64,000 nucleotides of DNA from Acytostelium subglobosum LB1. Its lineage: Eukaryota > Evosea > Eumycetozoa > Acytosteliales > Acytosteliaceae. The notes beneath the pieces were generated by a model. The model had not been told where the DNA came from. It ran no database searches and was given only the letters and a program-made list of their open reading frames with translations. Where the stretch lies: NCBI RefSeq assembly GCF_000787575.1, contig NW_012236530.1:1122734-1186733 (forward strand), written 5' to 3'. Below, piece after piece: positions 46,693 to 57,999 of this stretch (its first letter is position 1; each line of letters opens with the position of its first letter). A program made the translations under genes and the position numbers.

Positions 46693-47901
46693 ATGGATAA
46701 CAATAACAACAATAATAATAATAGTGAAGCCTATACATCATGCACAGTATACTGTTACAAACTTAAATCGGTTCAGAATACATCACCTGCATACTTGAAC
46801 TCACAACGTGCTTGTATATTGAATGATAGTACATCGTTGGTGGCATCAGGCAATAGACTGTTTAGGATAGATGTGCAGTTCCCCAAACAGGTGGTGAAGA
46901 ACTTTACAAAGATCAAAGGCATCCCAACGCCAATAATCCTCGAGGATGGCGCCATCAAAGAGACATCGATAGACATCGCCACCAACACACACATCAAGCG
47001 AGAGATACAATCGGTGGTTTCCAACAATGATTATAGTCGTGTTGGTGTTATCGACTCGCATGGCGCTGCCGCCATTCTGGACAGCGAGTTCAAGACACTG
47101 TACTCGCTGCCGCCCGTGCCCAGCGCTGTCGATAGCGGCTGGTCGGGCATCAGCTTCGACCCAAAGGACAGCTCGTTGGTGGCCACAACACGACACTTTG
47201 AGCGTCAACTGCACCTGTACAAGGGCGACCAACTGCTCACATCATTCCCACTGCAGAACAACCCAACGCAGGTGCTACATGTCCGCGAGTCACTGATCGC
47301 CGTCACCGAGAACAATCAACTCAACATCTATGACATCAGAACGAACAAGCCAGCACATCTTCAGAAGTTCGCGCTCACACCCGAGCCTCTGTACACTCTG
47401 TCCGCATCGGTGGATGGCGTGAACGTGGGCGTTGGCGGTGCCGCGCGCTCATTCGCCGTGTACGACAGTCGCAAGTGGACCAACATTGGAACATGGGCCA
47501 GCTGTCTCAAGTATGAGGTCAGCTACTCACACTTCTCGGAGAAGCACTCTGACGTTGTGTATCTCAGCGGTCTGGACTCTGAGATACTGGCAGGCGAGTG
47601 GGATGGCTCGGGCGTGGCCAATCACTTCAGTGGACTGCGTGTAGACTCGCGTTGGGTTGGTGTCAGCAAGCTCAAGGGTCAAGAGTCACTGTTTGGAATG
47701 ACATCATCAGGCAACATCTACTATGTTCATGATGCCGACAGACTCTACACGCCACCTCCCGTCACTCTGAAACACAACTTGAAGCCCCAACATAACAAGG
47801 AGAAGAAGAAGCCAAAGAAGGACCAGCAGCAACCACAACAGGCACAACAGGCACCACCACAACAACAACAACAGGATCACGACATGGATGCTCAACTGTA
47901 G
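46693..47901 (+). CDS. WD40-type beta-propeller protein
   Basis: Single exon, 402 residues. The Met at 46693 (MDNNNNNNNN) is chosen over upstream in-frame codons because the preceding DNA is a TACA-repeat leader. Blades end in motifs such as LNIYDIRTNK, FAVYDSRKW and LAGEWDGSG, weaker than canonical WD40. Other blade cores are GWSGISFDPKDSSLVATTRHFERQL and VDGVNVGVGGAARS. The C-terminus is Lys-rich, then Gln-rich (EKKKPKKDQQQ). There is no membrane span or signal peptide. The propeller probably serves as a binding platform; I could not assign an orthologue. Confidence 0.78.
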   Translation: MDNNNNNNNNSEAYTSCTVYCYKLKSVQNTSPAYLNSQRACILNDSTSLVASGNRLFRIDVQFPKQVVKNFTKIKGIPTPIILEDGAIKETSIDIATNTHIKREIQSVVSNNDYSRVGVIDSHGAAAILDSEFKTLYSLPPVPSAVDSGWSGISFDPKDSSLVATTRHFERQLHLYKGDQLLTSFPLQNNPTQVLHVRESLIAVTENNQLNIYDIRTNKPAHLQKFALTPEPLYTLSASVDGVNVGVGGAARSFAVYDSRKWTNIGTWASCLKYEVSYSHFSEKHSDVVYLSGLDSEILAGEWDGSGVANHFSGLRVDSRWVGVSKLKGQESLFGMTSSGNIYYVHDADRLYTPPPVTLKHNLKPQHNKEKKKPKKDQQQPQQAQQAPPQQQQQDHDMDAQL

Positions 47902-47978
47902 AGATAAATAGATAGAGTTATGTCACAATATTTATAAATGATTGATTGATTGATTGATCGATCGACTGATCACAATAT

Positions 47979-48861
47979 TTAGGCGAACAGTACCATGAAC
48001 CAATTGCGAAGGACAAAGAGCAGGACAAACTCTGCAACGAGCATGCCGAATACAAATACACTGAGCAATGCCTTCCATGTGAATGTCACTTGCCAATGAC
48101 CAATAGCATTGACTTGGAATGTCGACTCATAGTATGTCATGTTGAACACCTTATTAGTCACAGGCAGATACAGATACAATGCATTCTCATCCTGAACACG
48201 TTTGTCCAACAGAGCCACAACTGATTGTGAATGCAAGTCGACCAATTGATAACGTTCATCCTCATGATAGTGCTGGTGGTCTGTTCCATTCCAAGGATGG
48301 GATGTTAGTGAATGATCATGCCACTGGGATGATTCCAACTTACACTTCATGGATACAGCTTGACGACCATAACTCAGGAATATCATTGATCTGGAGTGAT
48401 AGATGAGTAGGATTATTTGGAAGACTAGGGGCACGGCCAGGAAGACGATGTAGAAGTAGGGCTTCATGGCTTTGGCTTCGGTGATGAACAACACCCAAAA
48501 GGTGAGTAGTGCAGGCAACACGAAGAGGTAGAGCAGGATTGGATGGAAGAGGAAGATAAAGTTCATTAGGAATCCTGTTGGGCGAGGTGGCTCACACATC
48601 ACATTCTGAAAAGCATGTGTCTGTGACATATGATGTTCCAGTCTCCTTATATTAGCGCCATTCGGACGGCTCATAAAGTATTGTTGGTCATTAACCTGTG
48701 TATCTATATATTGATTGATTGATTCATTGATTGATTCATTGAATGAGTAAGAGAGAACATTGACTTGGAGTGATGGCGGACATACCCATGAGGTTCTTGA
48801 ACTCGATGGAGGTCTCATTATTCCTATTCTCGTATAATGCTTGATCGTTGAATGATTGCAT
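47979..48861 (-). CDS. Multi-pass membrane protein, unknown
   Basis: Two exons (48786-48861, 47979-48703), 266 residues, starting MQSFNDQALYENRNNET. There are probably three membrane helices: two close together (LMNFIFLFHPILLYLFVLPALLTFWVLFI and YFYIVFLAVPLVFQIILLIY) and one at the C-terminus (ALLSVFVFGMLVAEFVLLFVL). Between them lies a soluble His-rich loop with NGT and NMT glycosylation sites. The acceptor after ATATATAG is used, because the later CACAG would run into a stop. No family recognised. Confidence 0.78.
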
Positions 48862-50022
48862 TCTTTATTTATATAAATATATATGTATCTGGTAATTATT
48901 TATTAATAGTAATAGTAATTATAGATGTTGTTGACGATGGAATGTAATAATAATATTGTTTACAGGTAGCAAGGTACCAATCATTCATCCTCCTCCTCAA
49001 CACATGATCATGTGCTTTGGAAACAGGAAGACCAGCTGTTCTCCATAACATATATCACATTAAACAGTCCGGGTGCTAGATCAAACTAGTGTGTGCTCAC
49101 AAACACCTTGTTACACAAACCCATTCTCTTTCTCAGGGTATTGCTCATATGTGTGTATGTGTGTGTTTGATTGACTGACTGATTGATTGCTGACCACACA
49201 TCCATCTCATTGATGTGTAAATGAGCACCTCATTGATCATACACTTGATGTGGATGATGTAGTATGTATATGAATGCTGAAGGAAGTAACAATAGGTAAG
49301 AACATCCAGACGAATTTTGTGTTGCTGAAAGCAAGTAGTGAATGAATACCCAACACATGTATATATGTGGTGATCATACCAACATACTTCTGACGATGCC
49401 CTGTAACACAACATGTTCAAATGAACAACATTCATTAAAAGTGATCACTTTAAGAATATGAAAGTAATGAATGATATGTTTCCAACTTTTAGATTATCTT
49501 GATAGACAATATTGTATTCACACTTAAGTATTCTATTCTACATGTATCAAACATAATAGACTTAAGAGACAAATAATAAATATGTCATTTCATACCTTAA
49601 GGAGAGATAGAGTTGTCTCATGCAGAAGTTGTGTGTCGGGATGGTGAAATAGGGGTAGATACAAACAAGACAACATCTCTGTTCTAATTAGGCAATAATA
49701 ATTGAAATTGACGTCAGTTATGTGCTTGTGTGTGATTTTTCGAGGTTAGTAGTGTGTCATTGTGAGTGAGATTGAATGAGAGAATGATAGTTATGTGTGA
49801 GTGAGTGTGTCCAAGCAATCATATCCTTCAACTTGACTATTATTACTACTACATCAATAATATATATTTATATTAGAATTATTAGTTTCACCAACAACAA
49901 GCTCACTTTTTTGGAACAAACAAAAAACAAAGCAATCAAACCAACCAAATCAATCAATCAATCAAAAGAAAGAAAGAAACAAACGGCATTCCCTAATAGA
50001 GATAGGATATAGAAATAGAAAG
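48862..50022. other. Long intergenic region
   Basis: About 1.16 kb. It holds the promoter of the membrane-protein gene, a perfect palindrome CACATGATCATGTG (49001-49014), a candidate two-exon small gene on the minus strand (listed separately) and, from about 49700, the promoter and CAATCAATCAATC-containing leader of pex11. Confidence 0.4.
49145..49435 (-). CDS. Candidate small two-exon gene (weak)
   Basis: If real: exons 49388-49435 and 49145-49324, 75 residues, MNVVHLNMLCYRASSE then QHKIRLDVLTYCYFL... The intron (63 nt) has GTATGT and TTTCAG ends and keeps frame. The second half is rich in Tyr, His and Ile, and the last 15 residues come from repeats (SQSIKHTHTHI), so it may instead be a spliced non-coding transcript. 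No homology recognised. Confidence 0.22.
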   Translation of the reverse strand: MNVVHLNMLCYRASSEVCWYDHHIYTCVGYSFTTCFQQHKIRLDVLTYCYFLQHSYTYYIIHIKCMINEVLIYTSMRWMCGQQSISQSIKHTHTHI

Positions 50023-50805
50023 ATGGCAGTGGCACTTACAAAGACTGTTATAAGCATGAACTCGTTCATCGAGTCATTGGTCAAGCTGTTTGCACAGACA
50101 GCCGGAAAGGACAAGCTGGCCAAGATTCTGCAGTACGGCGCCAAGCTGTTTGGACACATGTGTCAGCAGAGAAAGAAGGCAGAGTGGACGGGCATCTGGA
50201 AGAAGATCGAGACGTCCGCCGGTGGCGCCAGAAAGGTGTGGCGTCTGGGCAACACGTTCTCCGAGCAGCAAAAGATCCTGCAGATCATCAAGGCGGGCAA
50301 CGTCTTCCAGATCCTCAACCTTCTGGCCCTGTGTCGCCAGACAGGCATGTACTTCTACTGGGTGTTTGATCACCTCGTCTGGACCACCAGCGTCGGAGTG
50401 ACCAAGCTCGACACTGCCAAGCTGAGCTGGTACTCTAGCGTCAGTTGGTTCATCGGTCTGCTGTGCTCGATCATCATCGACATCCAGACTCTCAACCTGA
50501 CTATCAAGAAGGAGCGTCAACTGATTGTGGCTCTGACCTCGGCGCCCACCCCCCAACAGGAGGGCGACTCTGCCATCGTCCCCGTCGACAACACCAAGCT
50601 CAAGGCCGAGCTGACCACTGTACAGAAGAAGAAGAACGAGCTGTATCTAAACTGCATCAAGAACGGTGCCGACTCCATCGTTGCCGCTAACCTATTGAAG
50701 TTCTATCAGACCAGCCAAGGCACAGTTGGTATGGCCGGACTTGTCTCTGCCATCATCGGAGGCTACCAAATGTGGCCTGCTGCACCAGCTCCAGCATCAA
50801 AGTAA
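50023..50805 (+). CDS. pex11: Peroxisomal membrane protein PEX11
   Basis: Single exon, 260 residues. PEX11 elongates and divides peroxisomes. Evidence: the N-terminal amphipathic region (DKLAKILQYGAKLFGH and TSAGGARKVWRLGNTF), the following KILQIIKAGNVFQILNLLALCRQTGMYFYWVFDHLVW, a hydrophobic helix (SSVSWFIGLLCSIIIDI), a charged helix NTKLKAELTTVQKKKNEL and a short C-terminal hydrophobic segment (GTVGMAGLVSAIIGGYQMW). Length and order fit the family. G/C-rich codons and a strong leader suggest robust expression. Confidence 0.93.
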   Translation: MAVALTKTVISMNSFIESLVKLFAQTAGKDKLAKILQYGAKLFGHMCQQRKKAEWTGIWKKIETSAGGARKVWRLGNTFSEQQKILQIIKAGNVFQILNLLALCRQTGMYFYWVFDHLVWTTSVGVTKLDTAKLSWYSSVSWFIGLLCSIIIDIQTLNLTIKKERQLIVALTSAPTPQQEGDSAIVPVDNTKLKAELTTVQKKKNELYLNCIKNGADSIVAANLLKFYQTSQGTVGMAGLVSAIIGGYQMWPAAPAPASK

Positions 50806-51501
50806 ACAAAACTATAATACTAGTATAGTATTTGGATGATTGTATCTGTCTTTCATATTCAGACGTCATCATCCAATTACTCCTTCGAAACATCCATTCA
50901 ATCATAATTGTTCGGAACTACGACAAACGAACAAGTCATTTTTTCTGAAGACGATGTCGTCTTTTTTTTTGATCAAGCCGTCTTACATTCATACATTCAT
51001 CCATTCATTATTTGTATCATTATTATTACTCTTTGTTATATATATTTACTAATGTAAGTTGAACTGCACATATCATACCTCATCTTCACGATCATCAATC
51101 AATCAACAATCAACAATCACAATAATAAGACGACAAATGAATCATATGGTTTGGATGATGACACCAAAGAAGAGCCGTATTAATAACTTTGATTAAGAAC
51201 ATCTTACTAAAAATGCAACTATATGTTGTATTCAACTGATCCCCTACCATTATAATATCATTATCGTCGTCTTAACAATCAACATCAACATCAACTTCCA
51301 ACTCAATCAACATCCAATCAACCAATCGTTCATTCAAACGTATACAAATAACTAATCTCCTCTCTTTCCTCATACCTTACAGATTGTCTATCTATCTATT
51401 TAACGTAATAATGTCAATAAATACCGAATATATATCCATAACTTCATTAAGTCTTGTCTTTGTCTATACTATACTATACTACTTTAGGAGGTACTTTCTG
51501 A
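50806..51501. other. Intergenic region with hairpin and T-run
   Basis: Convergent 3' flanks of pex11 and the minus-strand membrane-protein gene. It holds a perfect 7-bp hairpin, AAGACGA/TCGTCTT (50948-50963), directly followed by T9. The rest is AT-rich with no coding frame. Confidence 0.45.
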
Positions 51502-52349
51502 TCATTGATCACTGTGCTTTGCGAGGTTAACCGGTTGTTTGCTATCAATTGGAATCTGGTGCATTCCTGGATATTCACCAGTAGCGCCTGGCATGGGACC
51601 GGGCCCTGGGTATTGAGAGTATCCTTGTGGAGCTTGATGATAGTATGTTGGTGTGGGGGATGGCGCGTTACCGCTACCCTGCTGATGGAAATGGGTCATT
51701 GGGATGTACTGTTGGTTGGGGTATGGCGAGGGATGTGCCATTATTGGTTGTTGAGCCAATGGTGACAGAGGAACGGATACCTCGCACCATATCTTTGGTC
51801 TTCTCTTTCCTTTCTTGTTGGAGAAATCCACATACTTTAGAGTCCAAGCAACACCAAACTGATTGTGGAATCTAGTATGAATACCAGCAACAGTATATGC
51901 CAAGTTCTTGATATACTATGGTTGTAAATTTGGTAATGTAAATATAATGGACTGATATTATCTTCAGGGAGGGACTCTGGGACTGATCATACCTTGGTCT
52001 TTATAGTTATCATTACACCTAGGAAACAAATGAATGTTATACTTAGCAATAGAATACCAATATACCAGTAGATTGGAGTGTAGTCTGATGATTTGTTGGC
52101 TTGTCCAACTCCAAACATAACAGCTCCACATAGGAATACAGGAATTAAAGTTGCTAGTTGACCCCATAGAGTGTATACTGATACACGATCCAGTGTTCTA
52201 ATGGCCTTGTCATATTCCTCTTGTGTACAATGAGGATGTAATTGTATAGGCATATCCCTTTGCCATCTTCTCTTTATGAATCCAGCTCTTTTTGAACGAA
52301 TAATCGCCACACCATCATTTGATTGTGGATATATAAACTTTATGATCAT
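51502..52349 (-). CDS. Membrane protein with Pro/Tyr/Gln-rich tail, unknown
   Basis: Two exons (51993-52349, 51502-51915), 256 residues (an in-frame Met at 52364 would add five). A soluble N-terminus (FIYPQSNDGVAIIRSKRAGFIKRRW) precedes two membrane helices (WGQLATLIPVFLCGAVMFGV and IYWYIGILLLSITFICFLGVMITI). After the splice junction comes a beta-rich segment (AYTVAGIHTRFHNQFGVAWTLKYVDF). The C-terminal 100 residues are Pro/Gln/Tyr-rich (PYPNQQYIPM, YSQYPGPGPMPG), a type of tail seen in vesicle and endosomal proteins. The donor is GTATGA. I could not name the family. Confidence 0.75.
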
Positions 52350-52786
52350 TATTATTCTGGACAATAAATATTAATATATATTTATATATATGTAATTAAT
52401 TGATTGAGTGATTGACAGTGATTGATTGATTGATGGAAAGGTTGGTAGGATTACCACAATGATGTATCATCATGATTATAATACATATTGTATTGCCACC
52501 TTAAACATTTAAACTTATACATGATCACACATTAACATACACACATTGTCATTCAATGAACACTCACACATATATATACCATTATCCTCCCCTTTAGCAT
52601 ACTTACTCTCAAGTTGATCAATAATACTAAACACACACACTCGATTGATCAACTCACACCACCACACACACATCCCAATTCAGTCAAACGACGTCGTCTT
52701 ATAAGTGTCAATCAATCAATCAATCAATGTTTGGTCGTCCTTGAGTTAATTGTTAAAGAGAAAGAGAAGGGATAATGGTTAGTTTA
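52350..52786. other. Intergenic region
   Basis: Between the membrane-protein promoter and the peptidase 3' end. AT- and CA-rich, with TTGA/TCAA repeats (52400-52440, 52708-52727). No gene supported. Confidence 0.45.
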
Positions 52787-54463
52787 TTACTGCAACCACT
52801 TCTGGAGATAAGACTCGATGGTCTTCTGGGCTGGAACCAAGGTGGATGGTGAGTATGAGTTGGGGATCATCATATCAGCACAATGAGCAGTGCCATGGAT
52901 CAACAATGATGGGCTTGGTGAAGTAGTTGGGTTGGTGTAAATGCCAAGTGAGTGCCATGGGTCGATGTCTCCGTTCTGTACATTTGATTGATTGATCGTA
53001 AGTGAATGAGTTTGATTGATTGATCAAGATGAATGATGTGGATAACTTACGACATAGAGGATGTTGGAGTTGACTGGGTTGAGATCACCGTAGGTGGTAT
53101 GGGTCCAGTTGACGTTGGGCAAGAAGGTGAAGTTGAAGACGTCGTCACATTGTTGGGTGGCGAATTGGATTGGGAACAGATCACCGAATGGCTGGTTGCT
53201 CGAGTCTGAGGTCTGGTAGTAGCCAAACTCAGTGCAGGTCTGGTAGAACCACATTCTGCCTCCGATGGCATTCTCGTCGTTGGTGACATTGAGCATCTCC
53301 TCAATCATTGTCTGGTAGGTGACGTCCGATGACTCGTTGTCAGCAAAAGTGTTCCAGACGGCCAAATAGTTGGTCAAGGCGTCGTTGGCATTGTTGGTCA
53401 TGGTTTGGCAGAGCTAAAGGAGAGAGAGAGTTAGAGTCAGTTGATTGATCATGTGATCAAGTGATATTCTGGCGCCAGAATACTTACGCTGGTGGTTGAT
53501 GGACCTGGACCCTCAAGGTTGTACTGGACAACTCCCATGAAGTTGCCGGCCAAAGATTGCATAAAGTTGGCAACGTCGTTTTGGGTCTGGAGAGCTGGGA
53601 CGAGCTTGAACATGTTGGAGACGGACTGGAGTCCACCCTGTTGCTGGAGCATACCTTGGATCTTTTGAGTGGCGGCGGCAATGTTGTTGACACACTGCTG
53701 TCCGTTGGTGGTGGCCAACAGCGAGTTCTGGACGACCTCGAGATATTGGTAAAAGTCGACCACAGCGTTGACTGGGGCCGACGAGGCGATGGTCAAGTCG
53801 ACGAGGGCGGGGTACTTGAGACGGAACCACGAGGTCAGGGCACCTGAGTAGGAGCCACCGAACGACACCCACTTGCTAGAGGCGGGCACGTTGTACTCGG
53901 CGGCGATGAACTGTCTAAAGACGGCGTTATCGCCGAGGGCCTGCTGGGATGACAAGTAGGCGAGGTTCTCGGTGGACAAGTCTGGGGTAGCAAAGCTTGC
54001 GCCATAGTATCTGTGCTCGAGCGAGATGATCAGAGCCTTGAAGGTCTCTGCCCACTGAACAAACTTCATTCCAGTGACGGTGCCCAAGTCCATTGGACCC
54101 TCACCATTGATCATCATAAACACTGGTCCGGTACCATCCCAGTACTGATCATTGATAACGTATCTCTGTTGGAATGTACCCTGATTGGCTTGATTGAAGT
54201 GATCCAATCTCTGTTTATGTTTGATTGATTGATGATTGATTGATTGAATGAGTTAGTGAGTGAGGCACGAGGGGAGCGAGATAGGACAGGAAACATACCT
54301 GAGTGAACCATTGGTACTTGATTCCTTGGAGATGGGCATCTTGATGACCGACTCTGGTGTGTCTGTGGAGGTCAACGTGTGGACGGAATACGCGAGCATC
54401 CGCGAGCAAGGCTGAGGCCACGATGGAGAACAAAGCCAACAATGCAACTTGATGTCTAAACAT
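52787..54463 (-). CDS. S28 family serine carboxypeptidase (prolyl carboxypeptidase-like)
   Basis: Four exons (54299-54463, 53488-54210, 53051-53413, 52787-52975), 479 residues. A signal peptide (VALLALFSIVASALLADA) precedes the S28 fold: QRLDHFNQANQGTFQQRY, GPVFMMINGEGP, ISLEHRYYGAS, and the nucleophile Ser in SFGGSYSGALTSWFR (about 53840-53870). The catalytic Asp is in NGDIDPWHSLG and the His in LLIHGTAHCADM, both near the C-terminus, so the triad is complete. The family cleaves after or near proline in lysosomes or outside the cell. NxS/T glycosylation sites are frequent. Codon use is C-biased, which suggests strong expression. Confidence 0.95.
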
Positions 54464-54701
54464 GTTTATATCTATCTATATCTATCTATATATTAAGTGT
54501 TTGAATGAATGAATGAATGAAACGTTAAAGACCAATTCCAAGTGGACGGAATTGTGGATTGAACTTTACTTTTTTATCCCCGTTTGATTGAAACGATCAA
54601 GTGGTTGGTTGTGGGCAGTGGGGGTTGGGACCTATGGGGTACCCACAACCTCACAAAAAAAAAGACTCGCGAGGCTTCCATTGGGAAGTTCAGTATTAGT
54701 G

Positions 54702-55695
54702 TTACTGGAAGTGTCGCCAGGTCTGTAAGTAGCGAGGGGCATCCTGGATGATACTGGGCTGGACTGGTCGCCAACCTAACATACGCTCGGCCTTGCTTGA
54801 GGAGACGCATTGGGAGATAACCAGACATTGTTGGAATAGATCGTCAGAGGCAGGTGGAAGATAGTTGATCGGTTTCATTGGCACGCCAGCAGCTTTGGCA
54901 ATGGCTTCAATAACATCGACTACGCGATGGTGGTATGCGCCACATATGAATGTCTGTCCACATGCAACATCATTGTGTTGGGCCGCCAACACATATATCT
55001 GGGCCAAGTCATACACATGAACAAATGTAAGTTGTTGTTGCTCTGTGATGAACAAGGCGAATGTGCCACTGGTCACAGCTTGGAAGTAGTCTGCCGATAA
55101 TGATCCAGCGCTACCATATACCAATGTGGCTTCAATTATAATAGCATTGATCGTTCGGTACTTGCACTCAATATCACGTCGCATGTACTCGAGTGGAGCA
55201 CATCTGTCATATCCAGTGTCCTCTGTGATGACATGATGTTGAGGATCATCCATTTGACCATAGACCCATGTTCCAGATGTATATATGATTGTTAGTGGAC
55301 GTCCACCATTGCCAGAACTTCGTCGATCATGTAGACGCTTTAATTGATCGAATACCAAAGTGACAGTATCTGGTCCAAACTCCACTGCCTCCACAATCAC
55401 ATCAACATCATTGCCCAACTCCTCCCAAGCGGCAAAGTCCAACACATCCTTGGCATGTACAGGTGTGACTTGATTGATGTGATCGATGTGATCGATGTGA
55501 GTGATGTGAACATGTTCAATGACGTCGTCAATACATTGACATACTCTCATTCCTTAGCAGAATGTCGTCTTTCTTGTTTGATCGAACAAGTGCATAAACC
55601 TTGTATCCAGCATGAACAAAGGCAATGGCCACCTCCTGTCCAATGTATCCACCTCCACCAAGTACAAGTACTGATTGTTGTCTTGTATTACTCAT
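54702..55695 (-). CDS. NAD(P)-binding epimerase/dehydratase-like protein
   Basis: Two exons (55545-55695, 54702-55468), 305 residues. The Rossmann start is VLVLGGGGYIGQEVAIAFVHAGYKVYALVR. After the splice comes EITPVHAKDVLDFAAW...VDVIVEAVEFG, then TIIYTSGTWVYG, TLVYGSAG, and FVHVYDLAQIYVLAA, all typical of extended short-chain dehydrogenases. The usual YxxxK is not intact (YMRRD), so activity may differ or be lost. Without the splice, the repeat-rich intron would be misread as HITHIDHIDHIN. Likely cytosolic; substrate unknown. Confidence 0.87.
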
Positions 55696-55890
55696 TGTTA
55701 GTTTGGATTATTGAATGATTGATAGAGTTGTGTGATGATCATCTATGTGTGTGAATTGAAATTTCATCGGTTTTTTGAACAAGTATGTTGGGAACCTCAT
55801 GATCCCAACAAGTCACACTCGTCATTGAACTAATTATCACTATAACAAGTACAACTACATAGTTATATTTATATACTTATTACTATAAAG

Positions 55891-57043
55891 ATGTTTAGAC
55901 AGGTTGTTAGCACATTGAGACTGGTATGATCATCAATCAATCAATCAATCAATCAACATCATCTCGATCAATCAACACCCAGACACTAACAATGTGATGA
56001 CGATAATGATGAACAACAAACAGAATCAATATACATTGATACAGAATAACATAAACTATGCTAGATTCTATAGTAACAAGTGTTTGGTGGTCGCAGAGCA
56101 TGATAACAATAATATTATGCCATCCACTTTGAATACGATCACAGCTGCAACAAAGATTGGTGCACCAGTTGTGTTGTTGGTCGCCGGTGATAAGTGTTCG
56201 GGCGCTGCAGACAAGGCTTCCAAGATCAAGGGCGTCACGACTGTGTTCCACGCCGACCACCCACAGCTCGCCCACTCGCTGCCCGAGACACTGGCGCCCG
56301 TCGTCATCGGACTCAAGGAGCGTCAGCAGCTCACTCACATCTTCACACCAGCCACCAACTTTGGCAAGAACTTTATCCCACGTGTCGCCGCACTGCTCGA
56401 CGTTGGCGCCGTCTCTGACATCACTGCGATCAAATCAGAGGACACCTTCACTCACCCAATCTACGCCGGCAACGCCATTGCCACTGTGCAGACAAGCGAT
56501 GCCGTCAAGATTGGCACGATCAGAACTACAGCTTTCGAGAAGGCACCCGCAGAGGGAGGTGCTGCCAACGTCGAGGCATTGGATTGGGTGGCGCCCCTCG
56601 TCGAGAAGGCTGCCGCCGACACTGGCGTCACATGGGAGTCTGCCGAGATCGTCAAGTCTGAGCGTCCAGAGCTGACGAGCGCTCGCGTCGTCATCTCTGG
56701 TGGTCGTGGCATGAAGAGTGGCGAGAACTTCAAGCTGCTCGAGGATCTGGCCGACACAATGGGTGGTGCCGTCGGTGCATCGCGTGCCGCCGTCGACAGT
56801 GGCTTCGTCTCGAATGATCTGCAGGTCGGACAAACTGGCAAGGTCGTCGCTCCAGAGCTCTACGTGGCCGTTGGCATCAGTGGTGCCATTCAACATTTGG
56901 CCGGTATGAAGGATAGCAAGGTGATCGTTGCCATCAACAAGGACCCAGAGGCACCAATCTTCCAAGTTGCCGACGTCGGTCTCGTTGGTGATCTATTCAA
57001 GGTTGTTCCAGAGTTGACTGAGGCCATTAAGAAGGCTAAATAG
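55891..57043 (+). CDS. etfa: Electron transfer flavoprotein subunit alpha
   Basis: Two exons (55891-55923 and 56024-57043), about 350 residues. The short first exon plus the start of exon 2 give a mitochondrial targeting peptide ([11 protein letters not shown]...INYARFYSN). The acceptor could also be at 56045, in the same frame. The mature protein matches ETF alpha: [86 protein letters not shown], and [24 protein letters not shown] (FAD binding). ETF passes electrons from matrix acyl-CoA dehydrogenases to ETF-ubiquinone oxidoreductase. The beta subunit is not in this window. Confidence 0.95.
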
Positions 57044-57259
57044 GATAATTCAATTCAATCAATCGACCAATCAATCAACCATTCAGTAAAGTAAATTAAA
57101 GTAAAGTAAAGTACATCCAGCCACACGATCATGTGGCCCCATCAATTTGGAAACATCCTGGAGGAGTTATTTGAGTGGGACACGATCACATGATCAATCA
57201 TTCATTCAATCGATCATTCTATCAAACATGTAATAGTAGTAGAGTAGTATGTGTATCAA

Positions 57260-57999
57260 ATGAATAGCCATAATGAAGGATATGTCGTTGGGAATGATGA
57301 TGAAAGTGATTTTAGTGATGTAGAGGTACCTCATCAACAAGAACAACAAACAGCACAAGTCGATGACATTGACAGAGTGTACAAGATATTATTAGTTGGA
57401 AAGGATGGTGTTGGAAAGAGTAGCCTAGTCGAGAGATACACCGAGGGACACAAAGGTACATCACTCTGGGGAATGAATGATATGGCCATCTATGTACGTA
57501 TCACTCAATCAATCAATCATACTTGGTCACTCATTCACTCACTCACATGACACAATCAATCTATCTATCAATGTAGTGGAAGAAGAAGGTGGTGCTGGAT
57601 GATGGTGGAACAGCCACTTTATATGTTATGGACTGGACTGGAACGTCGGAGGATATGCCAGCTTGTATATATCAGTGGGCACATGGTATAATGATGGTAT
57701 TCGACTTGACTCAAAAGGAGACATTGACATATATTGATAAGTTTATGACGCAACAGATCAAAAGATTCGCCAATAAGAACATTGTTAAATTGATGGTTGG
57801 CAACAAATGTCATCGAGCTGATGGTAAACAATTCATTGATCTCAAGTGTGCAAAGATACATGCATACAAACATCAACTAAAGTACATAGAGACCTCTGCA
57901 AGATGTTATGTCAACATTGACGAATCATTCAAATTGATGGCCAACCTAATCTCATCATCATCATCATCGTCTGCTTCCTCCAACTTCTCAAATTCCTGA
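57260..57999 (+). CDS. Divergent Rab/Ras-like small GTPase
   Basis: Two exons (57260-57493, 57577-57999), 218 residues. An acidic 35-residue start precedes VYKILLVGKDGVGKSSLVERY, an intact P-loop. Switch 2 reads DWTGTSEDMP instead of DTAGQE. The guanine motif reads VGNKCHRAD instead of NKxD, and ETSAR stands for SAK. The C-terminus is Ser/Asn-rich with no prenylation cysteine. GTP binding may persist, but the catalytic Gln is absent and membrane anchoring by a lipid is unlikely. The donor is GTACGT. Confidence 0.88.

Noticed and set aside
55470-55544. Coding stretch HITHIDHIDHIN in the epimerase gene
   Set aside because: It is a GTATGT..AG intron made of ATCGATCAC repeats; removing it joins the Rossmann fold in frame.
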